DNA of 7,007 nt from an uncultured Clostridia bacterium (GTDB taxonomy: Bacteria > Bacillota > Clostridia > Oscillospirales > Acutalibacteraceae). The notes under the pieces were generated by a model. That model did no database searches. It was given only the letters and a program-made list of their open reading frames with translations, and was not told the origin of the DNA. The stretch lies in assembly GCA_946187095.1 (NCBI GenBank), contig CAMHPW010000052.1, positions 1-7,007 of the forward strand, in the 5' to 3' direction. Of this stretch, positions 1-6,175 are shown piece after piece. A program made the position numbers and the translations under genes. Numbering within the stretch: position 1 is the first letter of the stretch; the number at the start of each line of letters is the position of its first letter.

Positions 1-5
1 ATTTT

Positions 6-986
6 TTGTTGAAAGAAGGTGAGCTGGTCTCATTCAGACCGGATATAAAGGTATTTGACTGTACGCTGAGAGATGGGGGACTGGTCAATAATTTCTTTTT
101 CAGTGATGAATTTGTGCGTGACCTGTATAAAATGAATATCAAGGCAGGCGTGGACTACATGGAATTCGGCTATAAAGCCGATAAAGAAATGTTTGACGTT
201 GACAAGTTCGGCAAGTGGAAATTCTGTAATGATGACGATATCAGGGCAATCGTAGGCGATAATGACAGTGACTTGAAAATATCGGTCATGGCAGATGTCG
301 GCAGAACGGATTTCAGGAATGATATCACGGACAAGGCGAACAGCCCTGTTGATATGATAAGAGTAGCGACGTATATCCATACGATTCCGACGGCATTGGA
401 AATGGTGGAATACTGTCATAAAAAGGGCTATGAAACGACGATCAATATCATGGCGATTTCCAAATCGAATGACAGCGACTTGAATGACGCTCTTGAAATT
501 ATCGGAAGAAGCTGTGTCGATACGATCTATCTTGTTGACAGCTACGGTTCACTCTATCCCGAACAGATGAGGAGACTTGCCGAAAAATATCTGGAATATG
601 CGGATAAATATGATAAGAAAATAGGTATCCATGCACATAACAATCAGCAGTTGGCATTTGCGAATACGATAGAAACACTGACAATGGGTGTGAGCTATCT
701 TGACTGTACCGTGAGCGGCATGGGCAGGGGTGCGGGAAACTGTTCGACAGAGTTGCTTTTAGGCTTCCTGAAAAACCCGAAATATCACATTACGCCCGTG
801 CTGAAATTCATTGAAAATCAGATAGACAAGTTAAAAAGTGACGGCGTTGTGTGGGGGTATGACATTCCCTATCTGCTGACGGGCAGAATGAATCAGCACC
901 CCCGTGATGCGATACAGTTTATTGCCGACAATCGCTCGGATTATGCCAATCTTTACCGTTATCTCTATGATAAGGACAGCTTCTAA
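6..986 (+). CDS. DRE-TIM metallolyase (HMGL-like) aldolase family protein, 5' end uncertain
   Basis: The protein carries the DRE-TIM metallolyase signature. FDCTLRDGG lies at residues 17-25, with Arg22 and Asp23 as the expected catalytic Arg and metal-binding Asp. The metal-binding HAH is at 209-211 after beta strand KIGI, and GMGRGAGN at 238-245 supplies the Asn expected near the metal. These enzymes are TIM barrels that make or break C-C bonds next to a carboxylate or ketone using a divalent metal. Where HMG-CoA lyase has a catalytic Cys in its GxGGCP loop, this protein has GRGAGN, closer to 4-hydroxy-2-oxovalerate aldolases and isopropylmalate/citramalate synthases, so HMG-CoA lyase activity is unlikely. 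The substrate cannot be read from the sequence; related genes are often found in surface-polysaccharide clusters. Start: TTG at 6 or 9 are the only visible candidates. The frame stays open to the window edge and no Shine-Dalgarno is visible, so the true start may lie upstream. The barrel core begins at about residue 15, so little is missing. No convincing terminator follows. Confidence 0.82.
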   Translation: MLKEGELVSFRPDIKVFDCTLRDGGLVNNFFFSDEFVRDLYKMNIKAGVDYMEFGYKADKEMFDVDKFGKWKFCNDDDIRAIVGDNDSDLKISVMADVGRTDFRNDITDKANSPVDMIRVATYIHTIPTALEMVEYCHKKGYETTINIMAISKSNDSDLNDALEIIGRSCVDTIYLVDSYGSLYPEQMRRLAEKYLEYADKYDKKIGIHAHNNQQLAFANTIETLTMGVSYLDCTVSGMGRGAGNCSTELLLGFLKNPKYHITPVLKFIENQIDKLKSDGVVWGYDIPYLLTGRMNQHPRDAIQFIADNRSDYANLYRYLYDKDSF

Positions 987-987
987 T

Positions 988-1024
988 CAATGAGCAATGA
1001 GCATTATGAATTATGAATTGTGAA
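988..1024. repeat. Short tandem heptanucleotide repeats (CAATGAG x2, TTATGAA x2, TTGTGAA)
   Basis: Starting one base after the stop codon of the aldolase gene there are two perfect copies of CAATGAG (988-994, 995-1001). A two-base CA spacer follows, then TTATGAA twice (1004-1010, 1011-1017) and a one-mismatch copy TTGTGAA (1018-1024). The seven-base period and the shared A/T-TGA core suggest a short tandem repeat family. A related heptad array lies at 5039-5059, also just after a stop codon. The function is unknown. Confidence 0.7.
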
Positions 1025-1075
1025 AATATATGATAGATAAAAGCATTTTTTGTAGGAAATTTTTGTGCAAAACTA

Positions 1076-1104
1076 TTGATTATATTACGATTCTATGTTA
1101 AAAT
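1076..1104 (+). promoter_or_regulatory. Predicted sigma-A promoter with extended -10 for the malQ-glgP fusion gene
   Basis: The -35 TTGATT (1076-1081) and -10 TAAAAT (1099-1104) are separated by the optimal 17 bases, and a TG at 1096-1097 one base before the -10 forms an extended -10 element. Transcription would start near 1111, giving a leader of about 80 bases before the ATG at 1191. This would let the fusion gene be expressed independently of the aldolase gene. Confidence 0.6.
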
Positions 1105-1119
1105 ATAGCATGAATGTTT

Positions 1120-1140
1120 ATACTTTTAGGTAAAAAGTAT
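1120..1140. promoter_or_regulatory. Inverted repeat in the 5' leader, candidate operator
   Basis: The eight-base arms ATACTTTT (1120-1127) and AAAAGTAT (1133-1140) are perfect reverse complements around a five-base centre, AGGTA. The element lies about 10-30 bases downstream of the predicted transcription start. That placement suits a repressor operator acting on the alpha-glucan gene, but a weak A+T-rich RNA hairpin or chance are also possible. It does not resemble a catabolite-responsive element. Confidence 0.45.
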
Positions 1141-1177
1141 TGACCAGACTAAAAATGAATTCAAAATTTTGATGAAC

Positions 1178-1193
1178 GGAGATGATTCAAATG
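1178..1193 (+). promoter_or_regulatory. Ribosome binding site that fixes the fusion gene start at ATG 1191
   Basis: GGAG at 1178-1181 stands nine bases before ATG 1191. An in-frame ATG at 1182 directly abuts the GGAG and could not be used efficiently. Starting at 1191 also gives the N-terminus MARSAGILMP expected of GH77 enzymes and places the catalytic Asp at 293, as in Thermus amylomaltase. Confidence 0.85.
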
Positions 1194-4100
1194 GCAAGAA
1201 GTGCAGGCATTCTCATGCCGATAACTGCACTGCCGTCACCTTACGGTATCGGTACTCTCGGACAGGCAGCCTATGATTTCGTGGACTTCCTCAAGGCCGC
1301 CGGACAAAAGTACTGGCAGATACTTCCTGTCGGTCCGACAAGTTACGGTGACTCCCCTTATCAGTCATTCTCAACGTATGCGGGCAATCCCTATATGATT
1401 GACCTCGATAAATTGTGTGATGAGGGGCTGCTCGTCAGAAATGACCTGAAAAAAATCGATTGGGGTACCAATGAACAGTATGTTGATTATGACAAGATAT
1501 TTAACGAAAGATTTAAAGTTCTTCGTCAGGCATACGAGAACTTCAAGTCGCATAATCAGCAGGAGTTCTGGGATTTCATGCGTGACGAGGACTGGTGGCT
1601 GACAAACTATGCATTGTATATGGCTGTCAAAAAGCTGTTTGATGACAAGGCATGGACGGAATGGCCCGACCATCTGATCAAATACAGAAATCCCGATACG
1701 ATCAATTATTATATTAATTTCCTGCATGAAGATGTCATGTTCTGGAAATTCACACAGTTCCTTTTCTACAGACAGTGGAGGGAGCTCAAACAGTATGCAA
1801 ATGAAAACGGTGTATTGCTCTTTGGTGATATGCCGATATATGTTGCCATGGACAGTGCCGATACATGGGCAAATCCCGAAGTATTCTGGCTCGATGAAGA
1901 AAGAAAGCCCGTCTGTGTGGCAGGCTGTCCGCCGGATTACTTCTCCGAAACAGGTCAGCTCTGGGGCAATCCTCTCTATGACTGGATCTATCTGGAGGAT
2001 CATGACTTTGACTGGTGGATCCAGCGTGTATGGGGTGCGTCAAGAATGTTTGACGTTACAAGAATCGACCATTTCAGAGCATTCGATCAGTTCTATGCGA
2101 TTCCCTACGGTTCGCCGAATGCCATCAACGGTCAGTGGATAGACGGTCCGAAAATGAAGTTCTTCAACAAGATGAAAGAACGTCTGGGAGATGTTCCGAT
2201 TATTGCGGAAGACCTTGGACTCATGACACCGGGCGTTATACAGCTGCTCAAAGAATCGGGCTATCCGGGAATGAAAATCCTGGAATTCGCATTTGACGCT
2301 AAAGAAGAAAATAACTATCTGCCGCATTTCTATAATGAAAATTGTGTATGCTATACCGGTACGCATGACAATGATACGATCCTTGGCTGGTACAAGACGG
2401 CAAGCAAGGCTGACAGAGAGTTTGCAAAGAATTATTGTGCACTCAATAAAATAGAAGGCTATAACTGGGGCTTCATTCGCACAGCCTATGCAAGTATCAG
2501 TAATTATGCCATCGTTCAGATGCAGGATGTACTTGGTCTGGGAAGTGAGGCGAGAATGAACACGCCGTCATCACTTGGCGGAAACTGGGCTTGGAGAATG
2601 AAAAAGGGTGCGAATACCCCAAAAATTGCCAATAAGCTGTATGAGCTTTCAAAAACTTACAAAAGGCTGGAGGAAAATGATGACATGAAAAAAAACGCCA
2701 TAATTGAAAATCTCGTTTCAAACGCAAGAAACGGTTACTGCAAAGACGTTACGGAACTGACACCCGGTGAACTTCACAATGCTCTCGGCAAGGCTGTCAT
2801 GGGTGAAATTGCCGAACAGTGGAATGAAAGTCAGAGAAATCATGCCAACAGACGCAGAGCGTATTATTTTTCGGCGGAATTCCTGATGGGACGCATGATG
2901 TACAATAATCTCTATGCACTCGGAATCCTCGACCAGACAAGACAGCTTCTTGCCAATAAAGGCATTGATATCAACGTATTTGAAGAAATAGATGACGCTG
3001 CTCTCGGCAACGGCGGTCTTGGCAGACTGGCAGCCTGTTTCCTTGATTCTGCTGCAACCCATAACGTACCCCTTGACGGTTACGGAATCCGTTATAAATT
3101 CGGTCTGTTCAAGCAGCAGCTCAGGGACGGTGCACAGTTTGAAGTGGCTGACGACTGGCAGCGTTTCGGCGATCCGTGGAGTGTCAGGAGAGAAGAAGAT
3201 ACCGTTGTCGTAGAATTTGCAGACCAGAGAGTCAAGGCTGTTCCCTATGACATGGCGATCATCGGTTACGGCACAGACAATATCAATACTCTCCGTTTGT
3301 GGCAGTCCGAACCCCTTAACATATTTGACTTCCTCGCATTCAATGACGGCAAATACAAGCAGGCTCAGGACGAAAGAGAAAAGGCGGAAGATATCTCCAG
3401 AGTGCTCTATCCGAATGACAAGAGCTATGAAGGCAAAGTCCTCAGATTCAAGCAGCAGTATTTCTTCTGTTCCGCTTCGCTTCAGGATATCATCAGAAGA
3501 TACAAGAGAAGACACGGTACGGAATTCAAGTATTTTGCAGATGAAACAGTCATTCAGCTCAATGATACCCATCCGACAGTATCAATCCCCGAACTGATCA
3601 GACTTCTCGTCAAAGAGGGCTGCGATTTCGACTGGGCATTCGGTGTTGCACAGAGAACTTTCGCCTATACCAATCATACCGTTATGGCAGAGGCTCTCGA
3701 AAAGTGGGATAAAAACCTGATTATGAGCGTTGCTCCCGATATCTACAGGATTATCGAGAGAATCAACTATAAACTTATCAGTGAACTCAAATACAGAGGC
3801 ATTGATGACAGCAGAATGAAAATTATTGACGGTGACCGTGTACATATGGCACGTCTTGCTATCTATGCATCAAGCTATGTCAACGGCGTTGCATGGATTC
3901 ATACGGAAATTCTGAAAAATGACGTTCTCAAAGAGTGGTATGCGATTTATCCGGAGCGTTTCCAGAATAAGACCAACGGTATCACACAGCGTCGCTGGCT
4001 CGGTCTTTGCAACCCCGAATTATCGGAACTCATTACAGATCTCATTGGCAAGAGATGGGTGCGTCATCTCTATGAACTTAAGAAAATGGAAGGCAAACTT

Positions 4101-5036
4101 ACCGATGACGTTGTTGACAGATTCAACGGCATCAAGTGGCAGAAGAAAAAGCAGCTTTCCGAATATATGCAGAAGCATGAGGGCATTTATATCGATCCCG
4201 ATTTCATCTTTGATGTACAGGTAAAGCGTCTGCATGAGTACAAAAGACAGCTCCTCAATGCATTCTCCATTATGGCGATTTATTTCCGTCTGAAAGAGGG
4301 CAAGCTCCCGAACTTTACGCCGACTGCATTTATCTTCGGTGCAAAGGCTGCTCCGGGTTATGCCCGTGCAAAAGCCATTATCAAGTATATCACTGAGATC
4401 GCCAATCTTATCAATAACGATCCCGAAGTCAATAATAAACTCCGTGTTGTATTCGTTACCAACTACAATGTATCCTATGCCGAAAAAATCGTTCCCGCTG
4501 CCGATGTTTCAGAGCAGATTTCCACAGCAGGTACAGAGGCTTCCGGTACAGGCAACATGAAATTCATGGTAAACGGTGCCGTCACACTCGGTACATTCGA
4601 CGGTGCGAATGTCGAGATCGCTCAGCAGGCAGGCGAAGAAAATGAATATATCTTCGGTGCAAGAGTTGAGGAGATCAATGCCATCAAATATACATATAAT
4701 CCGAAGGCAATCTATGAATCCAATCCGGAGATCAAGAGAGTCGTTGATACGCTCATTGACGGACGTTTCCATGACGGCGGCAAGTCCGGTGAAGGCTCCT
4801 TTGCAGAGCTTCATAACTCACTGCTCAACGGTGCTCACTGGCATCCGGCTGACCATTACTTCCTGCTCCGTGACCTTCCCGATTATATAGATGCTAAACT
4901 CAAAGTCAACAACGACTACAAAGACAGGCGTGCTTTCGGCAGAAAGTGCCTGATCAATACGGCAAATGCCGGAATGTTCTCCAGTGACCGTACGATCAAC
5001 CAGTATGCAAGAGAACTCTGGAAAGTAAAAGACTGA
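1191..5036 (+). CDS. malQ-glgP: Bifunctional 4-alpha-glucanotransferase / alpha-glucan phosphorylase fusion (GH77-GT35)
   Basis: One uninterrupted 1281-residue frame holds two complete enzymes. Residues 1-498 are a GH77 amylomaltase that transfers alpha-1,4-glucan segments between maltodextrins and releases glucose. It has GDSPYQSFS at 53-61, nucleophile Asp293 in RIDHFR, acid/base Glu340 in AEDLG, the stabilising Asp393 in THDND, and the C-terminal NTPSSLGGNWAWR at 457-469. Residues 499-1281 are a GT35 phosphorylase that releases glucose-1-phosphate from glucan non-reducing ends. It has SAEFLMGR at 561-568, LGNGGLGRL at 605-613, NDTHP at 791-795, NGITQRRW at 929-936, KRLHEYKRQ at 1012-1020 and the PLP lysine Lys1124 in EASGTGNMK. 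Both halves match usual family lengths (about 500 and 780-815 residues), and neither lacks a key residue. The join has almost no linker. No signal peptide is visible, so it should be cytoplasmic, acting on glycogen or imported maltodextrins. It has its own predicted promoter and terminator. Function confidence is high; whether the polypeptide stays fused in the cell is unproven. Confidence 0.95.
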   Translation: MARSAGILMPITALPSPYGIGTLGQAAYDFVDFLKAAGQKYWQILPVGPTSYGDSPYQSFSTYAGNPYMIDLDKLCDEGLLVRNDLKKIDWGTNEQYVDYDKIFNERFKVLRQAYENFKSHNQQEFWDFMRDEDWWLTNYALYMAVKKLFDDKAWTEWPDHLIKYRNPDTINYYINFLHEDVMFWKFTQFLFYRQWRELKQYANENGVLLFGDMPIYVAMDSADTWANPEVFWLDEERKPVCVAGCPPDYFSETGQLWGNPLYDWIYLEDHDFDWWIQRVWGASRMFDVTRIDHFRAFDQFYAIPYGSPNAINGQWIDGPKMKFFNKMKERLGDVPIIAEDLGLMTPGVIQLLKESGYPGMKILEFAFDAKEENNYLPHFYNENCVCYTGTHDNDTILGWYKTASKADREFAKNYCALNKIEGYNWGFIRTAYASISNYAIVQMQDVLGLGSEARMNTPSSLGGNWAWRMKKGANTPKIANKLYELSKTYKRLEENDDMKKNAIIENLVSNARNGYCKDVTELTPGELHNALGKAVMGEIAEQWNESQRNHANRRRAYYFSAEFLMGRMMYNNLYALGILDQTRQLLANKGIDINVFEEIDDAALGNGGLGRLAACFLDSAATHNVPLDGYGIRYKFGLFKQQLRDGAQFEVADDWQRFGDPWSVRREEDTVVVEFADQRVKAVPYDMAIIGYGTDNINTLRLWQSEPLNIFDFLAFNDGKYKQAQDEREKAEDISRVLYPNDKSYEGKVLRFKQQYFFCSASLQDIIRRYKRRHGTEFKYFADETVIQLNDTHPTVSIPELIRLLVKEGCDFDWAFGVAQRTFAYTNHTVMAEALEKWDKNLIMSVAPDIYRIIERINYKLISELKYRGIDDSRMKIIDGDRVHMARLAIYASSYVNGVAWIHTEILKNDVLKEWYAIYPERFQNKTNGITQRRWLGLCNPELSELITDLIGKRWVRHLYELKKMEGKLTDDVVDRFNGIKWQKKKQLSEYMQKHEGIYIDPDFIFDVQVKRLHEYKRQLLNAFSIMAIYFRLKEGKLPNFTPTAFIFGAKAAPGYARAKAIIKYITEIANLINNDPEVNNKLRVVFVTNYNVSYAEKIVPAADVSEQISTAGTEASGTGNMKFMVNGAVTLGTFDGANVEIAQQAGEENEYIFGARVEEINAIKYTYNPKAIYESNPEIKRVVDTLIDGRFHDGGKSGEGSFAELHNSLLNGAHWHPADHYFLLRDLPDYIDAKLKVNNDYKDRRAFGRKCLINTANAGMFSSDRTINQYARELWKVKD
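2669..2687 (+). promoter_or_regulatory. Internal ribosome binding site and ATG at the MalQ-GlgP seam
   Basis: A full GGAGG (2669-2673), embedded in the codons for Leu493-Glu494-Glu495, precedes the in-frame ATG 2685 by 11 bases. ATG 2685 encodes Met499, the natural first residue of the phosphorylase half (MKKNAIIENL). Initiation here would yield a free 783-residue phosphorylase. The motif is visible; its use in the cell is inferred, and 11 bases is slightly longer than ideal. Confidence 0.5.
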
Positions 5037-5038
5037 TT

Positions 5039-5059
5039 GCAATTAGCGATTGGCAATTA
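5039..5059. repeat. Heptanucleotide tandem repeats (GCAATTA, GCGATTG, GCAATTA)
   Basis: Three contiguous heptads begin two bases after the stop codon of the fusion gene: GCAATTA (5039-5045), GCGATTG (5046-5052) and GCAATTA (5053-5059). Their period and position directly after a stop codon match the array at 988-1024, although the unit sequence differs. The array lies upstream of, and outside, the terminator stem. Confidence 0.6.
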
Positions 5060-5065
5060 ATACAG

Positions 5066-5099
5066 CGGCTGCAAGTCAATTTGATTTGCAGCCGTTTTT
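5066..5099 (+). terminator. Strong rho-independent terminator of the malQ-glgP gene
   Basis: CGGCTGCAA (5066-5074) pairs perfectly with TTGCAGCCG (5086-5094). The stem continues inward by four more pairs, including one G-T wobble, to a three-base loop at 5079-5081, and TTTTT follows at 5095-5099. It lies 30 bases after the stop codon and separates the fusion gene from the membrane protein gene. Confidence 0.92.
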
Positions 5100-5113
5100 G
5101 TATGAAAAAGTTG

Positions 5114-5142
5114 TTGAAAAAAATAAATTTGTGTAGTATAAT
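5114..5142 (+). promoter_or_regulatory. Near-consensus sigma-A promoter for the zinc-ribbon membrane protein gene
   Basis: The -35 TTGAAA (5114-5119) and a perfect -10 TATAAT (5137-5142) are 17 bases apart. The predicted transcription start, near 5149, leaves a leader of about 24 bases. The promoter sits directly after the upstream terminator, so this gene forms its own transcription unit. Confidence 0.8.
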
Positions 5143-5161
5143 GAACGGGATAAAATGATAT

Positions 5162-5175
5162 GAGGTGAAAAAATG
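5162..5175 (+). promoter_or_regulatory. Ribosome binding site for the membrane protein gene
   Basis: GAGG at 5162-5165, within TGAGGTGA, lies seven bases before ATG 5173 and supports that start. Confidence 0.8.
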
Positions 5176-6114
5176 GCAGGATATCAGAAACAGCTTGCAG
5201 GGATCGGCTTCGGCTATGATGCTTTGACGGCGAAAGGATATAACAAGATCAACGGTGTATGTTTTACTGTCGATATACACCCGAATACAAAAGATTGTAT
5301 TGTTTCGGCGGCGTGTAAGCCTGCTGATGAAACAGCGGTATTTTCCATGCGTCAGTCGATACAGCAGTTTGCGGCGGAACGAAAGAAAATTATCAAAAAT
5401 GCCGCATTTGACGGCAAACAGATTATCATTGTCTGGTATATGGCTGATATCAATCCCGATATTGCCAAATATGTGACGGATTCGGTGAATTTCGTCAGTT
5501 ATTGTATCGGTCAGTTTGGCTGTGTGCCGTGCTGTTCTTCGTGCGGAAATGAAGGCAGTGCAGGTATCTGTGTGATCGAAAATAATATTGCCGCCCTGTG
5601 CGAAAACTGTTTTTATCATACACAAAGTCAGCTTGCCGGCAATATGTACAGGGAAAATCAGATCACTGTCAATTATCCGCTGGGAGTGCTTGGTTCTGTT
5701 CTTGGCGGTCTGGGCGGTGCGGTCTTATGGATCATTACATCACTTCTGGGCAAAATCTCAATGATTGCCGGACTGTTTGCCGGAATGTTCGGCTATCTGG
5801 GATTCAAGAAATTCGGCAAAAAAATGACTCTTTCAGGCTTGATTATATCTTTGATTGTATCATTTGTGTTTTTGCTTGCGGGAATGTATTTTGCCATAGG
5901 TGTTGACTTGTTCAATGCCCTCAAGGAATATGAATTTACATTTTCAGAGGCGTTTGAGCTGATCCCTGTCTATCTGACCGATCCCGATGCGACAGGTGAG
6001 ATTATTTACAATCACATTTTCGGCTTCCTTTCATTCATTGTCGGGGCAGTAATTTGTATTGCAGGATATTACAACGACAAGAAAGTGAAAAACCGAATGA
6101 TAAAGCTGATGTGA
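5173..6114 (+). CDS. Unrecognised protein: soluble N-domain, zinc-ribbon-like motif and four membrane helices
   Basis: I do not recognise a named family for this 313-residue protein. Residues 1-115 form a mixed alpha/beta soluble region with three cysteines (30, 42, 48), a helix around 58-77 and a hydrophobic strand IIIVWYM at 84-90. A cysteine cluster follows: CxxC at 121-124 and CxxC at 143-146 with an 18-residue gap, typical of a zinc ribbon, plus extra Cys117, Cys120 and Cys133. The C-terminal part has four predicted membrane helices at about 169-192 (very glycine-rich), 195-211, 219-243 and 281-299. The basic loop FKKFGKKM (211-218) and basic tail argue for both ends in the cytoplasm, leaving an acidic loop (about 244-280) outside. 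Similar zinc-ribbon plus Gly-rich multi-helix layouts occur in uncharacterised Clostridia proteins (from memory). A membrane-tethered sensing or stress-related role is only speculation. The gene is monocistronic, with its own promoter and terminator, and has normal codon use. Confidence 0.85.
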   Translation: MAGYQKQLAGIGFGYDALTAKGYNKINGVCFTVDIHPNTKDCIVSAACKPADETAVFSMRQSIQQFAAERKKIIKNAAFDGKQIIIVWYMADINPDIAKYVTDSVNFVSYCIGQFGCVPCCSSCGNEGSAGICVIENNIAALCENCFYHTQSQLAGNMYRENQITVNYPLGVLGSVLGGLGGAVLWIITSLLGKISMIAGLFAGMFGYLGFKKFGKKMTLSGLIISLIVSFVFLLAGMYFAIGVDLFNALKEYEFTFSEAFELIPVYLTDPDATGEIIYNHIFGFLSFIVGAVICIAGYYNDKKVKNRMIKLM

Positions 6115-6137
6115 ATCAAAAATTTTGCCGGATTGAT

Positions 6138-6175
6138 AAATGCTCCCCCATTTGCTTTATGGAGGAGCATTTTTT
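6138..6175 (+). terminator. Terminator between convergent genes, probably shared by both
   Basis: AAATGCTCC (6138-6146) pairs with GGAGCATTT (6164-6172). After a single C-A mismatch the stem continues with CCAT (6148-6151) against ATGG (6159-6162) around a seven-base loop. TTTTTT (6170-6175) forms the U-tract for the plus-strand membrane protein gene. On the minus strand the same hairpin lies immediately after the aguB stop, followed by a weaker T-run, so it may also end aguB transcription. Confidence 0.88.

Noticed and set aside
1..14. Similarity between the window's first bases (ATTTTTTGTTGAAA) and 1044-1058
   Set aside because: A short T-rich match without further flanking similarity; judged to be composition, not a repeat.
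1025..1075. Possible terminator for the aldolase gene in the T-rich stretch
   Set aside because: I found T-runs but no GC-containing stem of useful length before them, only a 5-bp A/T-rich match (TTTTG/CAAAA) with a two-base loop.
1161..1172. 12-bp perfect palindrome TCAAAATTTTGA just upstream of the ribosome binding site
   Set aside because: It is very A+T-rich with no loop, so it is likely to arise by chance in this A+T-rich leader; not strong enough to call an operator.
1182..1190. ATG 1182 as the start of the fusion gene
   Set aside because: It directly abuts the GGAG ribosome binding site with no spacer; ATG 1191 has ideal spacing and a canonical GH77 N-terminus.
2718..3572. Long open frame (284 codons) antisense to the phosphorylase domain
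   Set aside because: It lies entirely within a frame with unmistakable GT35 motifs, its translation shows no recognisable motif, and it fits a mirror effect of codon bias. The other antisense frames inside the fusion gene are rejected for the same reason.
4996..5625. Minus-strand open frame of 209 codons crossing the intergenic region and the start of the membrane protein gene
   Set aside because: It runs antisense through the strong terminator, the promoter and the ribosome binding site of the plus-strand gene, and encodes a low-complexity hydrophobic/basic product without domain character.
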